Position numbers and translations under genes: made by a program | Notes under the pieces: generated by a model | What the model was told of the DNA's origin: nothing | Database searches by the model: none | What the model saw: only the letters and a program-made list of their open reading frames with translations | Shown here: positions 5,878-12,118 of the stretch, piece after piece | How positions within the stretch are numbered: the first letter of the stretch is position 1 | Layout: each line of letters starts with the position of its first letter | Source of the DNA: a virus | Virus record (IMG/VR): IMGVR_UViG_3300008110_000167 | Span: 1 to 37,286 of that record | Strand: one strand, 5' to 3' | DNA: 37,286 bases

Positions 5878-6681
5878 ATGAGTAACTTAATACCAGTATC
5901 AGATATTCAAACGATGGCGGTAGCCGTAGCCAAGTCGGGATTGTTCGGAGTCAAGACAGCAGACGAGGCTATGGCCTTGATGCTGATCGCACAGGCAGAG
6001 GGGCAGCACCCTGCTATCGCTGCGCGTGACTACCATGTCATTCAGGGTAGGCCAGCACTGAAAGCAGACGCAATGATGGCTAGGTTCCAGCAAGCAGGTG
6101 GAAAGGTGGAATGGAAGGAGTACACAGATGAGCGAGTTACTGGCGTTTTTAGTCACCCCGCTGGTGGGTCTTTATCTGTCACGTGGACTCTTGAGATGGG
6201 GAAAAGCATCGGGCTGGTTAAACCGGGTTCTGGATGGCAAAAGTATCCACGAGCTATGCTTAGAGCGCGCTGCATCTCAGAAGGTATCAGAGCCGTATAT
6301 CCCGGCTGTGTCGCAGGTGTTTACACGCCAGAGGAAGTTGAGGATTTTGAGCCGAAATCAGCACCAGCGAAAGAAATCGATATGGGTGCAGCAGAGGTGG
6401 TTGAGGATATGAAGAAGCATAAGGAACAAGGTGAGCATTTTTTGCACTTCTTCGTTCCGGGTCAAGAGGAAGCGTACGCCTCGCTGGAGAATTTAGAAAA
6501 TTGGGAGATATGCTTTCATGACATGGTTCACAAGATTAAAGCCAGCCAGAAGCTTGCAGACGCAACCAAGCGCGACAAACTTAAATCTTTGAAAGATGTA
6601 AACAAAGCAGTAATTGATACGCTAGACGCTGTTACCAAGATGCGAGTCATGGCAGCAGCTAATTCATTGGAGGAAGTATGA
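5878..6681 (+). CDS. RecT-like single-strand annealing protein
   Basis: The 267-aa protein resembles the RecT superfamily: an N-terminal helical stretch (TADEAMALMLIAQAEGQHPAIAARDYHVIQGRPALKADAMMARF split over about 27-70), the beta region with GGKVEW and SVTWTLE, and the diagnostic KYPRAMLRARCISEGIRAVYP segment (about 122-142) followed by GVYTPEEV. RecT proteins coat 3' single strands and anneal them to complementary DNA. It is preceded by the exonuclease unit and overlaps a small SSB-like gene by 4 bases, so resection, annealing and strand protection are probably co-expressed. The C-terminal 100 residues are less conserved and mostly helical. Confidence 0.8.
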   Translation: MSNLIPVSDIQTMAVAVAKSGLFGVKTADEAMALMLIAQAEGQHPAIAARDYHVIQGRPALKADAMMARFQQAGGKVEWKEYTDERVTGVFSHPAGGSLSVTWTLEMGKSIGLVKPGSGWQKYPRAMLRARCISEGIRAVYPGCVAGVYTPEEVEDFEPKSAPAKEIDMGAAEVVEDMKKHKEQGEHFLHFFVPGQEEAYASLENLENWEICFHDMVHKIKASQKLADATKRDKLKSLKDVNKAVIDTLDAVTKMRVMAAANSLEEV

Positions 6682-6962
6682 AGTCAACACATGAGCAAGA
6701 GCCGGGGAAAGGCGTTCTGTTTACCAATGATAAGAAGCAGCCGGGTACACGCGCCCCAGACATGAAAGGCGGATTCACTGCCGACCGTGACATTAAACAG
6801 GGCGAGTGGGTAAAGCTTGCAGCTTGGACTAAGCAGACGAGGGTAGGCAGCTTGATTAGCTTGGCACAGGACAATTGGGTTCCTGATCCTAACTATAAGA
6901 AGCCAACAGAAGGCAGCAAGGTTAGGGAGTATACGCCTATGGATGACGAAGTGCCTTTTTAG
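6678..6962 (+). CDS. Small SSB-like protein with acidic DDEVPF tip
   Basis: The 94-aa protein has a middle part (GVLFTNDKKQPGTRAPDMKG..., WVKLAAWTKQTRVGSLISLAQ) with the strand pattern of a small OB-like fold seen in phage single-strand-binding-like proteins. It ends in MDDEVPF, nearly identical to the DDDIPF tip by which bacterial SSB docks its partner proteins. The gene overlaps the RecT gene by 4 bases. I infer a single-strand binding or partner-recruiting role in recombination or replication. The tip is directly visible; the OB fold is a judgement from pattern. Confidence 0.6.
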   Translation: MKSTHEQEPGKGVLFTNDKKQPGTRAPDMKGGFTADRDIKQGEWVKLAAWTKQTRVGSLISLAQDNWVPDPNYKKPTEGSKVREYTPMDDEVPF

Positions 6963-6981
6963 CATTTTGACAACTTGTCTA

Positions 6982-7011
6982 TTGTCATAGTAATGTCTTT
7001 TGCCTTAATAT
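6982..7011 (+). promoter_or_regulatory. Candidate promoter before the first HNH gene
   Basis: TTGTCA (6982-6987), an 18-bp spacer and TAATAT (7006-7011) could drive the HNH gene at 7033. The -35 is also one arm of an inverted repeat, TGACAA (6968-6973) with TTGTCA (6982-6987). This 70-base gap is unusual in an otherwise overlapping operon and probably came with the HNH gene. Confidence 0.35.
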
Positions 7012-7032
7012 TGGAAATCAATAGGAGGCAAT

Positions 7033-7677
7033 ATGAAACTTCGTAGAAATGCAATTGACATTACAGGGCATAGGTTTGGTCGATTGGTGGCAGTAAAACC
7101 AATTGGAAAGCAGGGAGGAAAGATAGTTTGGGAATTTGACTGCGACTGCGGAAATAAAGCCAACTATCTTTCTTTTCTTCCAAGAAAAGGGCACGTTGTT
7201 TCTTGTGGATGCTGGAGAAGGCGAAGAAATGGATTGGCTTCTAGCCGTTCATATCAAATTTGGACAAAGATGATTAAGAGGTGTAATCAAAAAAATGACA
7301 AAGACTACATAAATTATGGAGGGAGAGGAATTAGGGTATGTAAAAGATGGGAAGTTTTTGAAAATTTTTATGCTGATATGGGAGAAGTTCCAGAAGGAAT
7401 GAGTATTGACCGCATAAATAATAACGGTGGATATTCAAAAGAAAACTGCCGATGGGCTTCACAAAAAACTCAGCATAGAAATAAGAGAACTAACCATTAC
7501 ATTTCATTCCAAGGAGAAATAATGACAGTTTCAGATTGGGCTGAAAAACTTAACATTAACTGTTCTACATTATGGAAACGACTGAAAAGGAATCTCCCGC
7601 TAGAAAAAGCCCTAGTACCTCACCTACTCAACGGTCGCTCAAGTATTTACGTGAAAAAGGGTATCACTGTGAAGTAG
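7033..7677 (+). CDS. HNH-type homing-like endonuclease with zinc-binding N-terminus
   Basis: This 214-aa protein has an N-terminal zinc-ribbon-like part (CDCG at 37-40 and CGC at 58-60), a YGGRGIRVCKRW segment (95-106), and an HNH-like core SIDRINNNGGYSKENCRWAS (124-143) followed by QHRNKRTN, a widespread layout of free-standing phage endonucleases. The region from about 160 (ISFQGEIMTVSDWAEKLN) is a small helix-turn-helix used for target recognition. The gene is AT-rich with many AGA/AGG codons, unlike its neighbours, and has its own 70-base upstream gap and AGGAGG site: signs of transfer. The last 18 residues are an out-of-frame reading of the start of the next gene. Confidence 0.8.
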   Translation: MKLRRNAIDITGHRFGRLVAVKPIGKQGGKIVWEFDCDCGNKANYLSFLPRKGHVVSCGCWRRRRNGLASSRSYQIWTKMIKRCNQKNDKDYINYGGRGIRVCKRWEVFENFYADMGEVPEGMSIDRINNNGGYSKENCRWASQKTQHRNKRTNHYISFQGEIMTVSDWAEKLNINCSTLWKRLKRNLPLEKALVPHLLNGRSSIYVKKGITVK

Positions 7678-7925
7678 TCGAACGATGGAATCCTTGGACA
7701 AAACAAAGACGCGATCTTTGGACTTGGTGCGACATTCTGGCTATACGCAAAGACGAAGTTCTGGCAGTACAGGTTACGGCATCTGCTGTTGCTGACCGTA
7801 TAAAGAAGATTCAGGATTCAGAAACGGTAGCAAAGGTAAGAGAGGCCGGTATTCGTATCGAAGTACATGGACACAGAAAGAATTCTAAGGGAAAATACGT
7901 CATGCGTATTGAAGACATCTCTTAG
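7572..7925 (+). CDS. Conserved PD-(D/E)XK-like phage protein flanked by HNH genes
   Basis: From residue 18 on, the 117-aa product matches a conserved phage family that normally begins close to PTQRSL..LR..GY and continues with VVERWNPWTKQRRDLW, CDILAI, then VQVTASAVADRIKKI and a C-terminal WRKN..G.YV.R..D-S type ending; here HGHRKN and YVMRIEDIS. The DILAI strand plus VQVT resembles a PD-(D/E)XK nuclease core in which the ExK motif is replaced by QxT, so catalysis is uncertain. The only upstream start (ATG 7572) lies 106 bases inside the preceding HNH gene and has no clear ribosome-binding site; the first 17 residues look unrelated to the family. The 3' end is duplicated in the next gene (see 8312-8362). 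Confidence 0.7.
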   Translation: METTEKESPARKSPSTSPTQRSLKYLREKGYHCEVVERWNPWTKQRRDLWTWCDILAIRKDEVLAVQVTASAVADRIKKIQDSETVAKVREAGIRIEVHGHRKNSKGKYVMRIEDIS

Positions 7926-7933
7926 GAGCAATT

Positions 7934-8362
7934 ATGGAAATTTGGGTTCCTGTATACGGTTTTCCTAACTATGAAGTTTCTGACATGGGCAGGATTAAAC
8001 GTATCAATCATATAGCGCACCACGCTCGTTATGGAGATAGACATTTGCCGGAAAGGATGTTGAATCCCAGAAAAAACGGTGATGGATATTGGCGTGTAAA
8101 GATTGGCGGGAAGTTGCGTTTTGTTCATGTTTTGGTTTTAGAATCTTTTGTTGAGCCAAGGCCAGATGGTATGCAAGCTTGCCACAACAACGGAAAACCA
8201 GAAGACAACAGGCTTGAAAATCTTAGATGGGATACGCCATCAAACAATGTGGCCGATAGAAAACTTCATGGGACTTATCAATGGGGGAAGAACAATCCTT
8301 ATTGGAAATCTCGCAAGAACGTGAAAGGCCGTTACGTGATTAGAGTGGAGGATATATCGTGA
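7934..8362 (+). CDS. NUMOD4/HNH homing-type endonuclease with captured C-terminal tail
   Basis: The 142-aa protein starts with a NUMOD4-like domain (WVPVYGFPNYEVSDMGRIKRIN, split around residue 22) and continues with an HNH_3 type core: NGDGYWRVKI, FVHVLVLESFVEPRPDGMQ, CHNNGKPEDNRLENLRWDT and NVADRKLHGT. Enzymes of this kind nick or cut DNA and spread their own gene by homing. Family proteins normally end near HGT...; here residues 127-142 (RKNVKGRYVIRVEDIS) are a second copy of the C-terminus of the preceding gene. AGGAGC lies 7 bases before the ATG. The stop overlaps the GTG start of the next gene, a coupling that presumably belonged to the interrupted gene. Confidence 0.82.
   Translation: MEIWVPVYGFPNYEVSDMGRIKRINHIAHHARYGDRHLPERMLNPRKNGDGYWRVKIGGKLRFVHVLVLESFVEPRPDGMQACHNNGKPEDNRLENLRWDTPSNNVADRKLHGTYQWGKNNPYWKSRKNVKGRYVIRVEDIS
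8312..8362 (+). repeat. Recoded duplicate of the upstream gene's 3' end (copy of 7875-7925)
   Basis: Bases 7875-7925 encode RKNSKGKYVMRIEDIS-stop and bases 8312-8362 encode RKNVKGRYVIRVEDIS-stop. Twelve of 16 residues are identical and three more are conservative, but ten of those twelve identical residues use different codons; overall about 28 of 51 bases match. The downstream copy still overlaps the next gene's start (GTGA) and is probably the original end; the upstream copy would be the imported, recoded replacement. Confidence 0.75.
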
Positions 8363-8565
8363 ACGCAGCGCACTTGAGCAAGTCAGACAGGCTACAACGA
8401 GTATTCAATTTGTTATCTAAGGGAGGCGAACACACAACACTAGAAATTATTCAAAAGGCAGGTGTTTGTGCAGTCAATAGCATTATTTCCGAGCTACGGG
8501 CAAACGGCTTTGACATTAGCTGTGAGCGCCGGGCAAACAAGTGGTTTTATAGGATGACAATATGA
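8359..8565 (+). CDS. Winged-helix/HTH-like small protein, 68 aa, GTG start
   Basis: The GTG at 8359 overlaps the preceding stop, with GAGTGGAGG upstream as ribosome-binding site. The product (SKSDRLQRVFNLLSKGGEHTTLEIIQKAGVCAVNSIISELRANGFDISCERRANKWFYRM) has the helix, helix, recognition helix, beta-wing pattern of a winged helix: TLEIIQKAG and VNSIISELRANG as the HTH, CERRANKWFYRM as the wing. Proteins of this kind are common next to phage replication or recombination genes; a DNA-binding role is likely, target unknown. It overlaps the glycosyltransferase gene by 4 bases. Confidence 0.7.
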   Translation: MNAAHLSKSDRLQRVFNLLSKGGEHTTLEIIQKAGVCAVNSIISELRANGFDISCERRANKWFYRMTI

Positions 8566-9299
8566 CCAAGATATTCATAGCCACACCTATGTATGGTGGG
8601 CAAAACTACGGGTTCTATCTACAGTCTTTGCTACAGCTAAACAATCTACTCAGAGACAGCAACATAGAGTCTGTAATGTCTTTTATGTTTAACGAAAGCC
8701 TTATTACTCGTGGCAGGAACGCTCTGGCACACGGATTTCTGAAGACAGATGCAACTCATTTGTTCTTTATTGACGCTGATATTCAGTTTCACGCGCCAGA
8801 TGTTCTGAAGATGATAGAAGCAGACAAGGATGTTATCTGCGGAATTTACCCAAAGAAAGAGATTAACTGGCAGAGCATCAAGAATGCCGTAAATGATGGG
8901 GTAGAGACAGACCATCTTAAATACTTTACTGGTTCATTCGTGGTCAACCTTAAAGGTTATGAAGGCGCAGCAACTGTTCCAGTGGATAAGCCTGTTGAGA
9001 TATGGAACGGCGGCACTGGCTTCATGCTTATCAAGCGCGAAGTGTTTGAAAAGCTAAAGCCCATTGTTCCTGTGTACGTCAATGATGTTCTGGACTTGGC
9101 TGGCAATATTGGTGTTGAGGAAATCAGCCAGTTCTTCACAGAAAGCATAGAGCCGGAGACACGTAGGCTTTTATCTGAAGATTATCACTTCTGCAAAACA
9201 TGGCGTGATAACGGAGGGGAGATATACGCAGCACCATGGGCGGGGCTGACTCATATCGGAACCTACGCATTTGATGGAAAACTTCTACCCGCACCTTGA
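8562..9299 (+). CDS. GT-A-fold glycosyltransferase-like protein
   Basis: The 245-aa protein reads as a nucleotide-sugar glycosyltransferase: an N-terminal strand IFIATPMYGG (4-13), ITRGRNALAHGFL near 47, and FFIDADIQF near 68-76 with the DxD-like DAD that holds the metal and sugar nucleotide. CGIYPKKEI and NGGTGFMLIKREVFE follow, and the close DYHFCKTWRDNGGEIYAAPWAGLTHIG is typical of phage members of this group. The acceptor (virion protein, phage DNA or host surface glycan) cannot be told. It overlaps the HTH gene upstream by 4 bases. A second, unrelated glycosyltransferase is encoded at 35154-35936 in the other arm. Confidence 0.78.
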   Translation: MTKIFIATPMYGGQNYGFYLQSLLQLNNLLRDSNIESVMSFMFNESLITRGRNALAHGFLKTDATHLFFIDADIQFHAPDVLKMIEADKDVICGIYPKKEINWQSIKNAVNDGVETDHLKYFTGSFVVNLKGYEGAATVPVDKPVEIWNGGTGFMLIKREVFEKLKPIVPVYVNDVLDLAGNIGVEEISQFFTESIEPETRRLLSEDYHFCKTWRDNGGEIYAAPWAGLTHIGTYAFDGKLLPAP

Positions 9300-9309
9300 G
9301 GAGATAAAA

Positions 9310-9537
9310 ATGCACGGGCAAAAGATTGAATGCAAGATTCTTGATTTCTTGGCAGAGAAGATTGCGGCAGAACTTGGCGGTAAAGCTAATGATGCTGCTG
9401 TAGCCAAGTATTTTAAGATACAAGCACCAGTTATCAGCAAGATTCGTAATGGCAAGGCAAAGGTCAATTCAGACTTTATCCTATCCATTCACGAAAAGCT
9501 TGGCATCCCCGTAAAAGAAATCAGGGAAATACTTTAA
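9310..9537 (+). CDS. XRE/Cro-like HTH protein, 75 aa
   Basis: The ATG at 9310 is chosen over an earlier in-frame Met at 9271 because GAGGAG (9298-9303) lies just upstream of it and because the earlier start would reach into the glycosyltransferase gene. Residues 28-75 (DAAVAKYFKIQAPVISKIRNGKAKVNSDFILSIHEKLGIPVKEI in two halves around 47) have the helix pattern of an XRE-type HTH with SKIRNGK as the end of the recognition helix. A transcriptional regulator of the phage's own promoters is the natural guess; the palindrome at 98-117 is one candidate site. Confidence 0.68.
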   Translation: MHGQKIECKILDFLAEKIAAELGGKANDAAVAKYFKIQAPVISKIRNGKAKVNSDFILSIHEKLGIPVKEIREIL

Positions 9538-9539
9538 TC

Positions 9540-9641
9540 ATGGAAATATTTTCGGCAATACTCTTTATAGGAGGAATGCTAGTAGGAATTGGTTCTGCCT
9601 TACTTTTAGGGGCAGTCATCACCTACTTCATTTTTTGCTAA
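9540..9641 (+). CDS. Tiny membrane protein, 33 aa
   Basis: Starts two bases after the HTH stop and has AGGGAAA about 14 bases upstream. The product is a single hydrophobic helix with small-residue motifs (FIGGMLVGIGSALLLGAV) and ends FIFC. Last gene of the rightward arm; placed opposite the lysis end of the leftward arm. No family recognised. Confidence 0.45.
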   Translation: MEIFSAILFIGGMLVGIGSALLLGAVITYFIFC

Positions 9642-9650
9642 AATATTTGT

Positions 9651-9716
9651 GGGGCGAAAGCTGTGCTGGTCTTGATTAACCTTGGTCAGTGGTCAATCAA
9701 CACAGTGAGTAGCCCT
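9651..9716. terminator. Long hairpin where the two arms converge
   Basis: Nested pairing: GGGGC (9651-9655) with GCCCT (9712-9716), CTGTG (9661-9665) with CACAG (9701-9705), TTGATT (9672-9677) with AATCAA (9695-9700), ACC (9679-9681) with GGT (9691-9693), with a 6-base bulge CTGGTC on one side and a purine-rich internal loop. Neither strand has a long T tract (the leftward strand continues ACAAATATTTT), so it is either a bidirectional 3'-end structure or a structured RNA. It overlaps the stop of the last leftward gene. Confidence 0.5.
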
Positions 9717-9858
9717 ACCTATTACCGCTACGCTTGGCAGTCTTAGCCGAACGTATAAAGGCTTCTTTGGTTGGATAGCCTTTCTGACCCGGTTTCTTAG
9801 GCGGCAAGCCTTTCTCTCGGCGCTTGTTGATGTTGTAGTACAGTCCTTTTACCGGCAT
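9715..9858 (-). CDS. Small basic phage protein (GLYYNINKRREKG type), 47 aa
   Basis: Read from ATG at 9858, which lies six bases after GAGGAG; another ATG at 9864 touches that site and is less likely. The product contains GLYYNINKRREKGLPPKKPG, KGYPTKEAFIRSAKTAKRS: very basic and Gly/Pro-rich. Proteins with a GLY.NI..KR..I..G motif followed by a P(T)...F..SAKTAK tail recur in phages near structural or lysis genes; function unknown. Last gene of the leftward arm; its start overlaps the previous gene by 10 bases. Confidence 0.6.
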   Translation of the reverse strand: MPVKGLYYNINKRREKGLPPKKPGQKGYPTKEAFIRSAKTAKRSGNR

Positions 9859-10112
9859 TTCCATCTCCTCATAGAAGCTTTAGCGCGTTCAGAGTTCTTG
9901 GACTTGCGTACCACGCCAGCCATACGCGCACAGAATGACTTGCGCCGTGCAGACTCACCCTTAGTAGGATTACTAGAAGTCACTGGCGCACGTAGATTAC
10001 TGCCTGTCTCACGGTTGTATTTGGCTCTACCCTTGGCAGTTAAGCCAGCACCTTGACTAGCTGGTAGTTTCTCGCCTCTGCCTATAGATAGGCTTACACC
10101 TTTCTTAGCCAT
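9849..10112 (-). CDS. DUF6321-like small basic protein, 87 aa
   Basis: The product carries AGLTAKGRAKYNRETGSNLRAPVT, a stretch NPTKGESARRKSFCARMAGV, and ends RAKASMRRWKCR. This is the pattern of a conserved phage protein family of unknown function (DUF6321). It is strongly basic and may bind nucleic acid. It follows the endolysin gene directly (stop and start abut). Confidence 0.75.
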   Translation of the reverse strand: MAKKGVSLSIGRGEKLPASQGAGLTAKGRAKYNRETGSNLRAPVTSSNPTKGESARRKSFCARMAGVVRKSKNSERAKASMRRWKCR

Positions 10113-10775
10113 TTAGCCTCCGTTAATAGATGCCATGATTGCCTTGTACAAGGCTAGGCGTTTGTCGTAACCAATCAAACCGCCGTTAATTTTCTTTGTC
10201 ATGCCTTGCAAGTCTTCCTTGTCGGCAAACTCTGAAAGCTTATTTGTCTTCCAAAACCATCCGGCAGACCTAGCCGCTGGCAAAGGCTCAAGCAATAGGT
10301 CAGGATTAGCTACTAGATCAAGCCCTAAGGCTTCCCCGCAGCGTTTGTAATTATCCTTGCCTGTGAGTTGCTTGGCTCCCCTTCCCCGGTACATCCACCC
10401 CTGACCAGACTGAGGAGGCCCATTGCCCATTCTGGAGCTATAAACCATGTTGGCGATTAGCTCAGGCTTCCCGGCTATTGAGTGAGCTACCTTCGTTGGG
10501 ATTAATGCGCCCTTTGCATCACGCTTAGGCTTCTTATTTGGCCCCATCTCAGCAAACCTATTAGGCCAGCAAGCAGCAAGTGTTGCCGCTTTATATTTTA
10601 GATTTTCTTCCAGCATAGTGTAGCCAGCAGATTCATGCGAAGTCTGAGCAAGGAAAGCAGCTACACGTTTTTCAGTATTAATTTCAAACTCTACGCAAGT
10701 TTCAATAATAGGCTGCAACCATTTGTCATGGTCTTTTATTTTGGCTGCAACTAGCAATGGACTGCTAGGTGTCAT
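10113..10775 (-). CDS. Glycoside hydrolase family 19 endolysin
   Basis: The 220-aa protein is a single GH19 domain. AQTSHESAGYTMLEENLKY (about 43-61) holds the catalytic Glu of HES (48) and the second acid (Glu 56 or 57). MYRGRGAKQLTGKDNY corresponds to the family's GRGPIQLTGRYNY segment, and AARSAGWFWKTNKLSEFAD and KKINGG match conserved later motifs. In phages GH19 enzymes cut the glycan strands of peptidoglycan at the end of infection. No signal peptide is present, so release needs the holin encoded just upstream, with which it overlaps by 4 bases. Confidence 0.93.
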   Translation of the reverse strand: MTPSSPLLVAAKIKDHDKWLQPIIETCVEFEINTEKRVAAFLAQTSHESAGYTMLEENLKYKAATLAACWPNRFAEMGPNKKPKRDAKGALIPTKVAHSIAGKPELIANMVYSSRMGNGPPQSGQGWMYRGRGAKQLTGKDNYKRCGEALGLDLVANPDLLLEPLPAARSAGWFWKTNKLSEFADKEDLQGMTKKINGGLIGYDKRLALYKAIMASINGG

Positions 10776-11269
10776 TTATCAATCTCCTTCATCTTCTTGT
10801 CCGTATCTTCCTGTGACTTGTTAGATGAGCCATACCAGAAACGGATTAGAGAGTTGACAGCCGTACCAATCAAAAAACCTAAGATGATGTTGATAAAATC
10901 GCGGTTCTTGTTTTCTATAGGAGCAAAAGATACGGCAAAGAAATAAATAAAAGATGTGATAGTAATAAACCAACCGTAAAAATAAACATGACGCCTCACT
11001 ACTGGATCACTTGAACTCATAGCTGCCATTTGCATATCTGTAGCTCGCTGAGTTGATTTCTCATCAAGCTCTGCCATGAACTCAGCATGTCGGTTCGCTT
11101 CTTCTTGCAGTTTGGCATTGTATTCTGGAGTTGCTTCGCCTTCAGGTTTTAGCTCCATACCTAGCTTTTCCTGAACAGCGTCAACTCCTTTTTCAATTAC
11201 TTGATCTGCAACTTTGTGCATTCCATTATTAATAAGGTTTGCAACAATGCCAGCTACAATAGGCAACAT
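10772..11269 (-). CDS. Holin-like membrane protein (GTA_holin_3TM type)
   Basis: The 165-aa protein has a weakly hydrophobic amphipathic N-terminus (MLPIVAGIVANLINNG), a soluble helical middle with many charged residues, and two membrane spans near the C-terminus (YFYGWFITITSFIYFFAVSF, about 95-114; FINIILGFLIGTAVNSLIRFW, about 125-145) followed by GSSNKSQ and a charged tail. This matches the GTA_holin_3TM kind of holin, with its ending of the GFLLGT...F.FGSS type. GGGAG precedes the ATG. The gene lies directly before the endolysin with a 4-base overlap, the usual lysis order. Confidence 0.78.
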   Translation of the reverse strand: MLPIVAGIVANLINNGMHKVADQVIEKGVDAVQEKLGMELKPEGEATPEYNAKLQEEANRHAEFMAELDEKSTQRATDMQMAAMSSSDPVVRRHVYFYGWFITITSFIYFFAVSFAPIENKNRDFINIILGFLIGTAVNSLIRFWYGSSNKSQEDTDKKMKEIDK

Positions 11270-11270
11270 C

Positions 11271-11564
11271 TTATTCTCCCTGCATAATCATTAACATTTT
11301 TGCTCTAAGCTCTCGCATCTTGCGTATTTCTTCAACTGCAATGTTAGTGGCGTTGTGCATATCCATATAAGCCATACCAAGTAAAGGAATCGCAACAACA
11401 AAAGTTAATGCCATTATTGCTATGCAGAGAACAATAACAATTGGTACGTCTTGCTCGTCCTTATTAGAATTAGAACGCCCCACATCCATGCCATTACGAA
11501 CAGAATTGCCCCAATCCATGTTGCCAGCGCCTTTAGCTGGTTTACCGCCCTTCTGCGTCGCCAT
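11271..11564 (-). CDS. Single-span membrane protein overlapping the gene upstream, 97 aa
   Basis: The product has a polar, Gly-rich N-terminal half (KGGKPAKGAGNMDWGNSVRNG), one membrane span at about 42-66 (PIVIVLCIAIMALTFVVAIPLL) and a short charged C-terminal helix. The first 48 codons overlap the end of the previous gene in another frame by 145 bases, much more than elsewhere in this genome. The pair sits just before holin and endolysin, so a spanin-like or other lysis role is conceivable, but there is no lipobox and no long periplasmic coiled coil. No family named. Confidence 0.62.
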   Translation of the reverse strand: MATQKGGKPAKGAGNMDWGNSVRNGMDVGRSNSNKDEQDVPIVIVLCIAIMALTFVVAIPLLGMAYMDMHNATNIAVEEIRKMRELRAKMLMIMQGE

Positions 11565-12118
11565 ATCACTACCTGCGTCTTTCGCATTTCATCGGCTAGA
11601 GCTTCATTTTGCTCAACAACAATTTGTTTCCACATTTTCTCCCACCGAGTATATACATCTGATAACTCTGCTGGAGTGTTATAAACCATTGTCTCTCTTA
11701 CTTCTGCAAGCATGGCATCTAGTTGCGTTCTAATCTGTATCCTACGCAATGCGCGTCTAGCCAGTGACTCATCCCCTTTGTAAAGCTTCTTAGCGTTTGC
11801 TTCTTCCTCAATAAATGCTTTTGCAAGTTTGTCGTATTCATCAATGAATGCGCCAAGATGATCCCAGATGTTATTAAGCGCGTCTTGAGGATGGGTTTTA
11901 GCCACCTCCTGAACGCGCTTAACTTCTTCGTTGTACTGCCTAGTTTGCTCTGGACTAGGGCTTACTAACTTATGGTACTGATCTTTTAAATCCTTAATTA
12001 CATCTGCTACTTCACCGCCTGTTGATTTGATTTCTTTATATAACTTGATCCCCTTTTTCGCCATATCGATAGCCGTGGTTGCGGCTTTGAAAGCGGCGGC
12101 AATGGTGATCGGGTCAAT
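11420..12118 (-). CDS. Membrane-anchored helical protein, probable AUU start
   Basis: From ATG at 12064 the product has 214 aa, but that ATG has no ribosome-binding site. The same frame continues upstream for 18 sensible codons (reading DPITIAAAFKAATTAID) to an ATT at 12116-12118, directly after the TAA of the previous gene and 7 bases after GGGAGGG. I therefore take AUU as the start (232 aa). The body is charged and helical (EVKRVQEVAKTHPQ, WDHLGAFIDEYDKLAKAF) and ends in a membrane span WIGAILFVMAWMWGVLILI. Similar proteins with a DPIT N-terminus occur in phages near lysis genes; their function is unknown. Confidence 0.68.
   Translation of the reverse strand: MDPITIAAAFKAATTAIDMAKKGIKLYKEIKSTGGEVADVIKDLKDQYHKLVSPSPEQTRQYNEEVKRVQEVAKTHPQDALNNIWDHLGAFIDEYDKLAKAFIEEEANAKKLYKGDESLARRALRRIQIRTQLDAMLAEVRETMVYNTPAELSDVYTRWEKMWKQIVVEQNEALADEMRKTQVVIWRRRRAVNQLKALATWIGAILFVMAWMWGVLILIRTSKTYQLLLFSA

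Noticed and set aside
9271-9309. Earlier start of the HTH gene
   Set aside because: Overlaps the glycosyltransferase gene; ATG 9310 has GAGGAG at the right place.
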